A stretch of 64,000 nucleotides of DNA from Nocardia brasiliensis. Lineage in GTDB: Bacteria; Actinomycetota; Actinomycetes; Mycobacteriales; Mycobacteriaceae. The DNA is taken from assembly GCF_011801125.1 (NCBI RefSeq), contig NZ_CP046171.1, positions 2,480,001 through 2,544,000 on the forward strand. Reading direction: 5' to 3'. Below, piece after piece: positions 16,715-25,844 of this stretch. The notes under the pieces were generated by a model. That model was not told where the DNA came from. It did no database searches and was given only the letters and a program-made list of their open reading frames with translations. Within the stretch, counting starts at the first letter, position 1, and the number at the start of each line of letters is the position of its first letter. A program made the position numbers and the translations under genes.

Positions 16715-18366
16715 CAGAGGCGTCCTTTCGCGAGTGCGGGAGTGGGAATGGCGGACAACAGTTCCCGCGTGTATTCGTGTTGCGGGTGGTCGAAAATCGC
16801 GGCCGTCGGCCCGGATTCGACGATCCGTCCGTGCCGCATCACCGCGACGTGGTCGCTGATCCGGCGCACCACCGCCAGATCGTGGGAGATGAACAGATAG
16901 CTCAGTGCCAGCTCGGCCTGCAGCCGGTCGAGCAACTCCAAGATCTGCGCCTGCACCGAGGCGTCCAGCGCCGAGACGGGCTCGTCGAGTACGAGCAGCT
17001 CGGGATGCAGCGCCAGCGCGCGGGCGATGGCGACACGCTGGCGCTGCCCGCCGGACAGCTCGGCGGGCCTGCGCTGAGCGAAGCCGGTCGGCAGCGCCAC
17101 CTGGCCGAGCAACTCGCGGACCCGTGCCTGGCGCGCGGCGCGGTCGCCGACACCGTAGGCCCGCAATGGCTCCTCGATGATTGTGCCCACCCGCCAGCGC
17201 GGATCCAGCGAGGCGTACGGGTTCTGGTACACCACCTGGAACCGCTTGCGCAGTGCGCGCAGCCGGGTGCCGCGCAGCCGGGTGAGCTCGTGCCCGTCGA
17301 AGGTGACCCGGCCGCGGTCGGGATCGGTGAGCCGCAGCGCGATCCGCGCGGTGGTCGACTTGCCCGAGCCGGATTCGCCGACCAGCGAGAGGGTTTCGCC
17401 GCGGCCCAGTTCGAATCCCACCCCGGCGACCGCGGTCACCGCGCCGCCTGCCTGCGCGCGAAAACTCTTGTGCACCTCGCGCAGTGCGAGCAGCGGTGCG
17501 CCCTCGCGCGGTTTGGCAGGCCGGTACGCGCGCGGCGCTGCCAGGCTCGGCGCGGCGGCGAGCAGCCGCTTCGTGTACGGGTGTCGCGGTGCGTCGAGCA
17601 CCGTCGCGGTCGGCCCGCTCTCTACGATCTCGCCGCCGTTGAGCACAACGAGCCGATCCGCGCGTTCCGCGGCGACGGCCAGATCGTGGGTGATCAGCAG
17701 CACCGCGGTGCCCCGTGCGGCGATCTGCGCGGCCAGCTGATCGAGCACCCGGCGCGCCACCGTGGCGTCCAGCGCGCTCGTCGGCTCGTCCGCGATCACC
17801 AGCTCCGGCGCGCAGGCCAGCGCGGCCGCGATGAGCACCCGCTGGCGCTGCCCGCCGGACAGCTCGTGCGGATACTGCACCTCGCGCAGTTCCGGGCGGT
17901 CCAACCCGGCCTCGGCCAGCAGCTCGACCGCGCGGGCGCGGGCGCCGCGCCGGTCGGCCAGCCGGTGGACCACCAGGGCCTCGGCCACCTGATCGCCGAC
18001 CCGGCGCACCGGATTCAGCGACAGCCCGGGATCCTGTGGCACGAAACCGATCCTGGCGCCGCGCAGGCGCCGCAGCGCCTGTTCCGAACGCAGGTCGACG
18101 ACCTGTCCGTCGAAGCCGACCGTGCCGCCGGTGATCTCGGCATTCGCCCCGAGCAGCCCGATCACCGCCTGCGCGAGAGTGGACTTGCCCGAGCCGGATT
18201 CACCGACCAGGGCCACCACCTCGCCGCGTGCCACGTCCAGCGAGACACCGGCCAGCGCGGTCACCGCGCCGGTGTCGGTGCGGTACCGGACTCGCAGATC
18301 GCGTACTCGCAGCAGCGGATCCGCGTCCCGCCCTTCGGATTCGGTGCCCGGTGCTGGGGTGGTCAT
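16714..18366 (-). CDS. Dpp/Opp-type ABC transporter, fused double ATPase subunit
   Basis: A 550-residue protein carrying two complete ABC ATPase domains, the equivalent of DppD and DppF fused. Each half has a Walker A (GESGSGKST, first copy at about 55-63), a Q-loop region, an LSGGQRQRV signature and a Walker B ([11 protein letters not shown] and [11 protein letters not shown]), plus the Opp-type C-terminal motif ([22 protein letters not shown]). It energises import by the DppB and DppC permeases encoded just upstream; the gap to the dppC-type stop is three bases. Substrates of this class are peptides, nickel or small organic solutes; context favours a sulfur compound. Confidence 0.92.
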   Translation of the reverse strand: MTTPAPGTESEGRDADPLLRVRDLRVRYRTDTGAVTALAGVSLDVARGEVVALVGESGSGKSTLAQAVIGLLGANAEITGGTVGFDGQVVDLRSEQALRRLRGARIGFVPQDPGLSLNPVRRVGDQVAEALVVHRLADRRGARARAVELLAEAGLDRPELREVQYPHELSGGQRQRVLIAAALACAPELVIADEPTSALDATVARRVLDQLAAQIAARGTAVLLITHDLAVAAERADRLVVLNGGEIVESGPTATVLDAPRHPYTKRLLAAAPSLAAPRAYRPAKPREGAPLLALREVHKSFRAQAGGAVTAVAGVGFELGRGETLSLVGESGSGKSTTARIALRLTDPDRGRVTFDGHELTRLRGTRLRALRKRFQVVYQNPYASLDPRWRVGTIIEEPLRAYGVGDRAARQARVRELLGQVALPTGFAQRRPAELSGGQRQRVAIARALALHPELLVLDEPVSALDASVQAQILELLDRLQAELALSYLFISHDLAVVRRISDHVAVMRHGRIVESGPTAAIFDHPQHEYTRELLSAIPTPALAKGRL

Positions 18367-18369
18367 GAG

Positions 18370-19236
18370 CTATTCGTTCCTTCCTGCCGCGCGTCCAAGG
18401 CGCTGCGCGGCGAGCACCACCGCGACGATGACCAGGCCGGGCAGCGTGGTCATCCACCACGCGGTGGCGAGGTAGTTGCGGCCCTCCGCGATCAGCGAGC
18501 CCCATTCCGGGGTTGGCGGTTTCGCGCCGTAACCGAGGAAGCTCAGCGCCGAGACCGCGAGCACGGCCATGCCGAACTCGACCGCGGCCAGCGCGAGCAC
18601 CGGCTGGTAGGAGTTGGGCAGCACGTGGCGCAGCAGCACGGTGTGCCATCGGGCTCCGCCCGCCCGCGCGGCCTCGACGAACGGTGCCTGCCGCACTCGC
18701 AGCACCTCGGAGCGCATCACCCTGGCGAAGTTGGCGACGAGCGAAACACCCACCGCGATCGCCACATTGCGGGTGCCGAAGCCGAGCGCGGTGACCAGCG
18801 CCAGCGACAGCAGCAGCGACGGAATCGAGAGCAGCACATCGACCACGCGCATGACGACGGTGTCGAGCACACCGCCCGCGGCGCCGGAGAGCAGGCCGAG
18901 GATCGACCCGGCGACCAGGGCGATGCCCACCGCGGCCAGCGTCGCGGTGAGGGAGAGCCCGGCGCCGTGCACCATCCGCGTGTACAGGTCGCGGCCGAGA
19001 TTGTCGGTGCCGAACCAGTGCTGCGCGCTGGGTGGCTGGAACTTCTGCGCGGGTACTCCGGTCAGCGGGTCGCCGCCGGCGAACACCGAGGGCAACAGTG
19101 CCCAACCGATCGCGAGCAGCGCGACCGCGCCCGAGAGCAGCAGTACCGCGTTGGCACGCAACCACTTCCAGCGCAGCGTGGGTCGGCGCAGCCGGGGGAG
19201 TACGGCGCGGCGGCCCTCCTCGATGACGTCAACCAC
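18370..19236 (-). CDS. Dpp/Opp-type ABC permease (DppC-like)
   Basis: A 288-residue inner-membrane permease with an N-terminal transmembrane helix, the OppC/DppC N-terminal motif (HWFGTDNLGRDLYTRMVHG), five further helices and the EAA loop (FVEAARAGGARWHTVLLRHV) that contacts the ATPase. The start overlaps the end of the DppB-like gene by eight bases. It forms the translocation pore with DppB; the lipoprotein encoded two genes upstream delivers substrate. Confidence 0.92.
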   Translation of the reverse strand: MVDVIEEGRRAVLPRLRRPTLRWKWLRANAVLLLSGAVALLAIGWALLPSVFAGGDPLTGVPAQKFQPPSAQHWFGTDNLGRDLYTRMVHGAGLSLTATLAAVGIALVAGSILGLLSGAAGGVLDTVVMRVVDVLLSIPSLLLSLALVTALGFGTRNVAIAVGVSLVANFARVMRSEVLRVRQAPFVEAARAGGARWHTVLLRHVLPNSYQPVLALAAVEFGMAVLAVSALSFLGYGAKPPTPEWGSLIAEGRNYLATAWWMTTLPGLVIVAVVLAAQRLGRAAGRNE

Positions 19237-20239
19237 GGCTCGCGACCCCCTCCGCGGTCTCCGTGGCGCGCCGCGGCGCCGCGTTCGGCTCGGCCGCCCG
19301 CCTCGATCGGGTGGCGATCCGCGGGTCGAGCACTGGATACAACAGGTCGACCGCGAGATTCACGGTGACGAAGACCGTCGAGGTGAGCAGCACGATGCCC
19401 TGCACCACCGGAATGTCCTGGGCCAGTACCGCGGTCTGGGTGAGCCGCCCCACGCCCTGGCGGGCGAAGACGGTCTCCACCACCACCGAGCCGGCCAGCA
19501 TGTTGCCGACCAGCACGCCCGCGATGGTGAAGGTGGGCACGCTGGCCGGGCGCAACACGTGCTTGCGCTGGACCCACCAGCGCGAACCGCCCTTGGCCAG
19601 CGCCACATCGACGAACGGTTGCCGCCAGGTCGACCGGAGCCCGGCCGAGAGCACCTGGGCGAGCACCGCGCCGATCGGCAGGCCGAGGGTGAGCGCGGGC
19701 AGGATGGTGCTGGCGATCCCGTGGCCGCCGAACGCGGGCACCCAGCGCAGCTGGAACGAGAACAGCTGCAGCAGCAGCAAGCCGGTCCAGAAGGTCGGCA
19801 CCGAGACACCGACCGACGGCAGCGCGCCGAGCGCGCTGCGCAACCACGGCCGCCGGGTGTACGCGGCGGCGATGGCCAGCGCCACGCCGCCGACGGTCGC
19901 GAAAAGCAGGGCGAGCCCGGCCAATTCGAGCGTCGCGGGCAGCGCGTCGCCGATCGCGCCGGTGACCGGTTGGCCGGTCACGATGGAATGCCCGAGGTCG
20001 CCGCGCACGGCATGGCCGAGCGCGGTCCAATACTGCTCCCACAGCGGGCGATCCAGCCCGTAGCGGGCCTGTAGTTCGGCGATCGCGGCCTTGTCCACCG
20101 GGGTTCCCGCGCCCGCGCCGTCGGCCGCGATCGAGACCGGGTCGGCGGGCAGCAGGTACAGCACAACGAACGAGATGGTGAACGCGGCCCAGAGCACCCA
20201 GATCGCCTGTAGCACCCGCGAAGCCAGATAGCGCGTCAT
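19229..20239 (-). CDS. Dpp/Opp-type ABC permease (DppB-like)
   Basis: A 336-residue permease with the typical DppB start (MTRYLASRVLQAIWVLWAAF), a large periplasmic loop (RYGLDRPLWEQYWTALGHA, GDLGHSIVTGQPV) and six membrane segments. The EAA-loop region reads FVDVALAKGGSRWWVQRKHV. It lies two bases after the stop of the substrate-binding protein and overlaps dppC. Together they form one importer unit inside the longer sulfur operon. Confidence 0.92.
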   Translation of the reverse strand: MTRYLASRVLQAIWVLWAAFTISFVVLYLLPADPVSIAADGAGAGTPVDKAAIAELQARYGLDRPLWEQYWTALGHAVRGDLGHSIVTGQPVTGAIGDALPATLELAGLALLFATVGGVALAIAAAYTRRPWLRSALGALPSVGVSVPTFWTGLLLLQLFSFQLRWVPAFGGHGIASTILPALTLGLPIGAVLAQVLSAGLRSTWRQPFVDVALAKGGSRWWVQRKHVLRPASVPTFTIAGVLVGNMLAGSVVVETVFARQGVGRLTQTAVLAQDIPVVQGIVLLTSTVFVTVNLAVDLLYPVLDPRIATRSRRAAEPNAAPRRATETAEGVASRG

Positions 20240-20241
20240 CG

Positions 20242-21861
20242 CTATCGCCCGCTCAGCCAGGTGTCGAAGAACTGCAGGCGGGCCGAGGCCTCGAACCTCA
20301 GATCGTGGGTGGTCGCGCCCGCGCCGATCGCCTGGGACAGCTCGACCGTCGGAATCAACAGTCCCGCGTCGAGTACCTGCTGCTGCGCAGTGCCGATGAG
20401 TGCGGTGCGGGCCGCGGTGTCAGCGGTGCTCAGCTGGCCGTTGAGCGCCTCGTCCAGCGCCGGAATCGGCTCGCGCACATTGAGATTGCGGCCGTCGAGG
20501 CCGAACGAGGTGCGCAGGATGTCGCCGTCGGCGCGGGTGGTGTTGCCGTAGCTGGTGTCGAAGTCCTTCCTGCCCTGCCTGGCCGTGGTCTCGGCGATCG
20601 ACACCAGGTCCAGCTTCAGTTCCACCCCGACCTGCCGCAGCTGCTGCTGCACCAGCTCGATGATCGCCTGGTTGCCCGCGAACACCTGGCTGAAGAGCAC
20701 CGAGAACGACAGGCGCTCACCGCTTTTCACCCGGATGCCGTCACCGCCGCGCACCCAGCCTGCCTGCTCGAGCAGCGCCTCGGCCTTCGCCGGGTCGTAG
20801 GCCAGCCGGGCCGAGAAGTCCCGGTAGCCGGGTGTGCTGCTGGCCAGCACGCTGGTCGCGGGCTTGAACTGCGGCCCGAGCACGGTGTCCACCAACTGCT
20901 TGCGGTCGATCGCGGGCAGCAGGGCCTGCCGCACCACCGGATCACGCAGCGGTCCGCGGGTCACGTTGGGCTGGAAACCGAACGGCACACCGGGATTCGC
21001 GGTGCTGAGCACCCGACCGCCCGCCGCCTCGAGCTGGGGCGCGTCCTGGGGGAGCGCGTCGCTGATCGCGTCCAGCTGTCCGGAGGCGAGACTGCCGGTG
21101 CGCACGCCGGATTCGGGCACCACGGTGAACTCGATCTTGTCCAGGTACGCCTCGCCGCGATGGCCGAACACCGCCGAACCCCACTGGTAGCCGGTGCGTT
21201 TGCTCAACGTCGCGGAGGCGTCCTGCCGGTAGTTCGTGTAGACGAAGGGGCCGCTGCCGATGTTGTCGCCCAGGCACCGCTGCTCGGCAGGCTTGCTGGT
21301 GGTGGCCGCGGCGAGGATGCCGAGCTGGGTGGTCGAGGAGGCCTGCAGGAACTGCGCGTTCGGCTTGCTGAACTCGACCCGCGCGGTCAGCCGGTCCACC
21401 GCCGTCGTGCCCGCGTAATTGGTCAAATAGCTGCCCGCCAGCGGTGCTTTGGCGGCGCCGAGCGCGAGCACCGAGTCGAAGGTCTGCTTGACCGAGTCCG
21501 CGGTGAGCGGGGTGCCGTCGCTGAAGCTGACGCCGTCGGTCAGGTGGAAGGTGAACACTTTCGCGTCGGGGCTGACCTCCCAGCTCTGCGCCAGCCACGG
21601 CTTGAGCTCGCCGGTCGCCGGGTCCTGGTCGGTCAGCGAGTCGACGATCTGCCTTGTCACATACAGGGTTTGGTTGGTGCCCGCCTGTGCGGGATCCGAG
21701 CAGGTCGGTGCCTGCGACAGGCCGTAGCGCAGGGTGCCGCCCGGCCGCGGCGGACCGGCGTCGGCGCCGAGCGCGGCCGAATCGGTGCCGCAGGCGGCCA
21801 GCGTCGTCGCCGCGGCCACGGCGGCTGCGAGCGCGACGATGCGGTGGCGGGGTCGGATCAC
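20242..21861 (-). CDS. Dpp/Opp-type ABC substrate-binding lipoprotein (SBP family 5)
   Basis: A 539-residue lipoprotein. The signal sequence ends in a lipobox (TLAACG), giving a diacylglyceryl-Cys anchor. The mature part is SBP family 5: GGTLRYGLSQAPTCSDP at the front, LAQSWEVSPDAKVFTFHLTD in domain I, and LDEALNGQLSTADTAARTAL near the end. The GTG at 21861 has GGAG upstream and overlaps the stop of the upstream monooxygenase gene (GTGA). It captures substrate on the outer face and delivers it to the DppB/DppC pore. The ligand is not predictable from sequence. Confidence 0.9.
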   Translation of the reverse strand: MIRPRHRIVALAAAVAAATTLAACGTDSAALGADAGPPRPGGTLRYGLSQAPTCSDPAQAGTNQTLYVTRQIVDSLTDQDPATGELKPWLAQSWEVSPDAKVFTFHLTDGVSFSDGTPLTADSVKQTFDSVLALGAAKAPLAGSYLTNYAGTTAVDRLTARVEFSKPNAQFLQASSTTQLGILAAATTSKPAEQRCLGDNIGSGPFVYTNYRQDASATLSKRTGYQWGSAVFGHRGEAYLDKIEFTVVPESGVRTGSLASGQLDAISDALPQDAPQLEAAGGRVLSTANPGVPFGFQPNVTRGPLRDPVVRQALLPAIDRKQLVDTVLGPQFKPATSVLASSTPGYRDFSARLAYDPAKAEALLEQAGWVRGGDGIRVKSGERLSFSVLFSQVFAGNQAIIELVQQQLRQVGVELKLDLVSIAETTARQGRKDFDTSYGNTTRADGDILRTSFGLDGRNLNVREPIPALDEALNGQLSTADTAARTALIGTAQQQVLDAGLLIPTVELSQAIGAGATTHDLRFEASARLQFFDTWLSGR

Positions 21862-22970
21862 GGGGTAACTCCAGAGGTATCGGTGCGGACGAGGACGTCG
21901 CGGGGGTCTAAGTCGGTGGTGCCCGCGCCGGTGGCCAAGGGGCGGCTGGGAATTCGACGGCGCAGCTCCGGCGCCACCTCGGTCTGGAACAGCGCGAGAC
22001 TGTCCAGGTAGTCGATCTCGGGGCGGCCGTCGCGTTCGGCCGACAGGTGGATCACCTCGTGGCCGAACTGCTCGTGCTGCCTGCCCACCTTGTCGAGCAC
22101 CTGTTCCGGGCTGCCGACCAGCGCCGAACTGCGGTCGAGGAAGTCGTCGACGGTCTCGAACACAATCGGCAGACCGTGCCTGCGCGCCAACGCGAGTCGC
22201 GCCTCGAAGATCGGGCGGTAGACGTCCCTGGCCTGCTGCGACGTGCGCGCCACATGGAATCCCGCGGTGCCGGCGCCGACCAGCGCGTCGGCCGGGTCGT
22301 GCCCGTGGAAGGCCCAGCGCTCCCGATAGTGACGCACCAGCTCCGCGTACGGTTCGATCGAGTAGGTCACGTTGGCCGAGAACAGCGGATCGCCGTTGCG
22401 CGCGGCGAGTTCCACCGAGTCCCTGCTCGTCGCGCTGCCGTGCCAGATCCGGATACGCGGCTGCCACGGTCGCGGTAACGCCTTGGCGTCGTTCAGTTCC
22501 GGCCGGAACCGGCCCGACCAGGTGACGCTTTCGCTGTCCCACAGCGCCCGGAACAGTTCGTAGCCTTCACGATTGCGGTCCCACTGGTCCTCGGTGGTGA
22601 CGTGGAACAACTCGGCCTGTGCGGTCCCGTTGCCCTTGCCGATGATCAGCTCGAGCCGCCCGCCGCAGAGATTGTCCAGGGTCGAGTAGTCCTCGAACGC
22701 GCGCACCGGGTCGAGCAGGCTCAACGTGGTGACCGCGGTGAACAGCGTGATACGCGAGGTGACCGCGGCGAGATGGCTCAGGATCACCGGCGGCGCGGCC
22801 GAGAGGAACGGATCCTCGTGCCGCTCACCGACGGCGAACCCGTCGTAGCCGAGATCCTCGGCCAGCTTCGCCTGTTCGACGACGTTCAGCAGCCGCTCCC
22901 TGGTGCCGGGCAGCCGCCCGGTCGTCGGGTCCGGGACGCGGGTGACGAGGGTGAACAAGAGGAACTTCAT
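21858..22970 (-). CDS. LLM-class flavin-dependent monooxygenase
   Basis: A 370-residue bacterial-luciferase-like oxidoreductase (MKFLLFTLVTRVPDP start, GYDGFAVGERHEDPFLSAAP, LDNLCGGRLELIIGKGNG and WHGSATSRDSVELAARNGDP blocks). It is the first of four such enzymes in the operon and lies between the two ABC importer modules. Its start is only four bases after the stop of the family 3 binding protein, and the next gene overlaps its stop by GTGA. It likely oxidises one of the imported compounds with FMNH2 and O2. Confidence 0.87.
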   Translation of the reverse strand: MKFLLFTLVTRVPDPTTGRLPGTRERLLNVVEQAKLAEDLGYDGFAVGERHEDPFLSAAPPVILSHLAAVTSRITLFTAVTTLSLLDPVRAFEDYSTLDNLCGGRLELIIGKGNGTAQAELFHVTTEDQWDRNREGYELFRALWDSESVTWSGRFRPELNDAKALPRPWQPRIRIWHGSATSRDSVELAARNGDPLFSANVTYSIEPYAELVRHYRERWAFHGHDPADALVGAGTAGFHVARTSQQARDVYRPIFEARLALARRHGLPIVFETVDDFLDRSSALVGSPEQVLDKVGRQHEQFGHEVIHLSAERDGRPEIDYLDSLALFQTEVAPELRRRIPSRPLATGAGTTDLDPRDVLVRTDTSGVTP

Positions 22971-22974
22971 GCGA

Positions 22975-23949
22975 TCACCGCTGCTTCGGTAGGCCGGGCG
23001 GGTTGATCCGCGACTCGGTGACCTGCTCGGACCGCAGGTTCCACCGGTCGATCACCTGCTGGTAGGCGCCGTGTTCGATGGCGTAGTTCAAGGCGTGCTG
23101 GATCGCGGTGACCAGACCGGTGTCCTTCTTGGTCAGCACCGCGATCTCGCCCTGCAACTCCGCACCCGCGCCGGAGAAGGTGGCCAGGATCTTGGTCTGG
23201 TTCGCGGTGGCGCAGTGATAGATCGCCGTCGGATTGGGCCCGATGTAGCCGTCCAGTCTTTGCGAGGCGAGCGCCAGGTAGTAGTCGCTGACCTGCTGGA
23301 AGTAGGCGATGTCGATGGGTGCCAGGCCGTCGGCGCGGTTCTGCTCATTCCACTTCACCAGCAATTGCTCCTGGTTGGTGCCGGTGCCGACGCCGATCCG
23401 TTTGCCCGCCAGGCTCTTGCGGTCCTTGTACTCGAGGGTGCTCTGCTTGGGCACCTCCAGCGCGACCGTGTCGTTGCGGTAGGTGGCGAAGTCGTACTTC
23501 TCCTTGCGCTCCTCGGTCACCGTCACGTTGGAGATGAAGGCGTCCACCTCGCCGGAGTCGATGCGGACGAAGTTCTGTGACCAATCCGCCACTTGCGCAT
23601 CGAGTTTCAGCCCGAGGATGTCGGCGATCAGCGCGGCGAAATCGACCTCGGAACCGACCACGGTCTTGTCGTCGTCGGCGTAGAACCGCAGCGGCGGGGC
23701 GGTGCCCGCCGCGCCGGTCACCACCAGCGTGCCGCGGTCGCGAATCGCCTGCGGCACTTCGGCGGCGATACTGTCCACCTGCTGTGCGCGGACACGGCCC
23801 GCCTGGGCGGCGGAGAGGTCGAACGAGATCGCACCGGCGGGCGGAGTCTGCGACTCGGCCTCGGGATCGGTGCAGCCGGTGGCCAGCAGCACGACCGCGG
23901 TCGCGGCGGCGGTGGCCAGGGCGGAGAGCTTCATCGGATACCTGTTCAT
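22975..23949 (-). CDS. Amino-acid-type ABC substrate-binding lipoprotein (SBP family 3)
   Basis: A 324-residue lipoprotein with signal peptide and lipobox (LLATGC). The mature protein shows the family 3 solute-binding fold: PPLRFYADDDKTVVGSEVDF, FISNVTVTEERKEKYDFATY (conserved binding-cleft region) and GKRIGVGTGTNQEQLL. The family binds polar amino acids, including cystine in sulfur-controlled systems. Its ATG overlaps the ATPase stop by one base (TGATG). In this operon a cystine-like, S-modified cysteine or sulfonate ligand is plausible but not shown. Confidence 0.9.
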   Translation of the reverse strand: MNRYPMKLSALATAAATAVVLLATGCTDPEAESQTPPAGAISFDLSAAQAGRVRAQQVDSIAAEVPQAIRDRGTLVVTGAAGTAPPLRFYADDDKTVVGSEVDFAALIADILGLKLDAQVADWSQNFVRIDSGEVDAFISNVTVTEERKEKYDFATYRNDTVALEVPKQSTLEYKDRKSLAGKRIGVGTGTNQEQLLVKWNEQNRADGLAPIDIAYFQQVSDYYLALASQRLDGYIGPNPTAIYHCATANQTKILATFSGAGAELQGEIAVLTKKDTGLVTAIQHALNYAIEHGAYQQVIDRWNLRSEQVTESRINPPGLPKQR

Positions 23950-24725
23950 CAGCGGACTCGGGACAGAAAGGCGCGGGTGCGCGGGTGTTCGGGACGGTCG
24001 AGCACGACCGAGGGCGGTCCCTGCTCGACGACGGCGCCGGCGTCGAGAAACACGACGGTGTCGGCGATCTCGCGGGCGAAACCGATCTCGTGGGTGACGA
24101 TCACCAGCGCGGTGCCGCTCTGGGCGAGGTCGCGGATCACGTCGAGCACCTCGCCGACCAGTTCGGGGTCGAGCGCGGAGGTCGGCTCGTCGAACAGGAT
24201 CACGCGGGGGCGCAACGCCAGAGCGCGCGCGATCGCCACGCGCTGCTGCTGGCCGCCCGACAGGGTGCGCGGGTAGGCGTCGGCCAGCGGGCCGATACCC
24301 ACCCGGTCCAGCAGCACGCGCGCCTCGGCCTCGACCTTCTTGCGGTCGCGCCGTTGCGCGGAAATCGGTGCGAGCGTGACATTGTCGAGCACCGTCAGAT
24401 GCGGGAAGAGATTGAACTGCTGGAAGACGAATCCGATGCGGGCGCGCTGCCTGCGTACCTCGCGATCGGGCAACACGTGCAAGGTGTTGCGGCGCAGGCG
24501 ATATCCGATCAGCTCGCCGTCGATGCGCACGGTGCCCGCGTCCAGCGACTCCAGATGGTTGATCACCCGCAGCAGCGTCGACTTACCTGAACCGGAGGGG
24601 CCGAGCACCGTCACCACCTCGCCGGAGCGGACGGTCAGGTCGATGCCGCGCAGTACCTCGTGCGCGCCGAAGGACTTGCGGACGCCGCGGACCTCGACGG
24701 CGGTGGCGGCGGTGGCGGCGGTCAT
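23949..24725 (-). CDS. Polar-amino-acid-type ABC transporter ATPase
   Basis: A 258-residue ABC ATPase of the GlnQ/TcyC class: Walker A GPSGSGKST, Q-loop FVFQQFNLFPHLTVLDN, signature LSGGQQQR, Walker [15 protein letters not shown] and the VTHEIGFAREIADTV switch histidine. The segment [17 protein letters not shown] between Walker A and the Q-loop is a longer insert than usual. The ATG overlaps the permease stop (ATGA). It powers the importer made with the adjacent permease and family 3 lipoprotein. Confidence 0.93.
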   Translation of the reverse strand: MTAATAATAVEVRGVRKSFGAHEVLRGIDLTVRSGEVVTVLGPSGSGKSTLLRVINHLESLDAGTVRIDGELIGYRLRRNTLHVLPDREVRRQRARIGFVFQQFNLFPHLTVLDNVTLAPISAQRRDRKKVEAEARVLLDRVGIGPLADAYPRTLSGGQQQRVAIARALALRPRVILFDEPTSALDPELVGEVLDVIRDLAQSGTALVIVTHEIGFAREIADTVVFLDAGAVVEQGPPSVVLDRPEHPRTRAFLSRVR

Positions 24726-25750
24726 CGCGTCGCTCCTCGTGGTGCGGCGGAACCGGATTCGGCGATCTCGCGCAGCTTCAGCCAGGCGCGGCGCGGGGGC
24801 GACGGCGGCGGCGTGCGCTGCGCGCCCTTCGCGTAGTGCCGTTCGATGTAGTACTGCGCCACCGAGAGCACGGTGGTGAGCACGATGTACCAGACGGTGG
24901 CGACCATGAGCAGCGGCACCACCCGCCCGTTGCGGCCGTAGATCACCTGCACCTGGTAGAAGAGTTCGGCGATCGCCATCACCGATACGATCGATGTGCC
25001 CTTGAACAGGCTGATCACCTCGTTGGTCGCGTTCGGCAGGATCGAACGCATCGCCTGCGGCACCACGATCGTGCGGAACTGCCGTACCCGCGGAAGGCCA
25101 AGGGCCGCGGCGGCTTCCAGCTGACCGGCGTCCACCGAGATGATGCCCGCCCGGATGATCTCGGCCGAATACGCGGCCTGATGCAGCGCGAGCCCGATCA
25201 CCGCCGCGGTGAACCCGCTGATCACCCCGTTCACCTCGAAGGTGAAAAGTGCGGGGCCGAACGGGATCCCGACCGAGAGCGTGTTGTAGAGGTAGGCGAT
25301 GTTGAACCAGAACAGCAGCTGCACGATCAGCGGAATCGAGCGGAACGCCCAGATGTAGGCCCACGAGATCACCCGCAGCACCGGATTGTTCGACAGTCGC
25401 GCGATCGCCACCGCGGTGCCGAGCAGGAAGCCGAGCGCGGTGCCCCACACGGTGAGCTCCAGCGTCACCTTCAGCGCCGACAGCACCGACCGCGCGGTGA
25501 TGTACTTCGCGAATGTCGGCCAATCCCAGCCGGGATTGGTGGCCAGGCCGTGCCCGAACTGGGCGAGCAGGATCAACGCGATCGCGCTGACCACCCAGCG
25601 CCACGGGTGCCAGGATTTGGCGACGGTCGGCGCCGGGTCGCTCGCCTCGGCGTCGGCGCGCGGAGCCGCCGCGCCCGCCTCTGGCGTGGCGGTCGCGCTC
25701 AGGACGACGGTCGCGGTCGGGCCCTCAGTGCGCTCGCTGCGCTCACTCAT
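24722..25750 (-). CDS. Polar-amino-acid-type ABC permease, first structural gene of the sulfur operon
   Basis: A 342-residue permease with an unusually long, charged cytoplasmic N-terminus followed by HisM/GlnP-type membrane segments; the ATPase-contact loop reads AGQLEAAAALGLPRVRQFRT. I prefer the ATG at 25750 because GAAGGA lies nine bases upstream; the frame is open to 25810. The first residues (MSERSERTEG) are identical to the start of the micro-ORF repeats found elsewhere in the window, suggesting that such an element was fused to the gene. It lies 94 bases downstream of a cysteine-type leader peptide with an intervening hairpin. Confidence 0.88.
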   Translation of the reverse strand: MSERSERTEGPTATVVLSATATPEAGAAAPRADAEASDPAPTVAKSWHPWRWVVSAIALILLAQFGHGLATNPGWDWPTFAKYITARSVLSALKVTLELTVWGTALGFLLGTAVAIARLSNNPVLRVISWAYIWAFRSIPLIVQLLFWFNIAYLYNTLSVGIPFGPALFTFEVNGVISGFTAAVIGLALHQAAYSAEIIRAGIISVDAGQLEAAAALGLPRVRQFRTIVVPQAMRSILPNATNEVISLFKGTSIVSVMAIAELFYQVQVIYGRNGRVVPLLMVATVWYIVLTTVLSVAQYYIERHYAKGAQRTPPPSPPRRAWLKLREIAESGSAAPRGATR

Positions 25751-25778
25751 GGTCGGGGTCCTTCGGAAGAACGAACGT

Positions 25779-25803
25779 GACCGCGCCGCGTCGGGCGCCG
25801 GTC
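25779..25803 (-). promoter_or_regulatory. Candidate attenuator hairpin between leader peptide and operon
   Basis: On the minus strand GACCGGCGCC pairs with GGCGCGGTC, with one bulged G and a six-base loop. A pyrimidine-rich run (TTCGTTCTTCC) follows, just before the Shine-Dalgarno sequence of the permease gene. Its position after the leader peptide stop fits a transcriptional or translational attenuator. Confidence 0.4.
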
Positions 25804-25844
25804 GCATCACCCGGCCAGCGACGGGTGCACACTCTGGCTGTGGG

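Noticed and set aside
15913..19368. A 1151-codon open frame on the plus strand, antisense to the Dpp-type ABC genes
   Set aside because: It is a GC-skew shadow: the opposite strand encodes clear ABC domains, and this frame has no recognisable domain and an odd composition.
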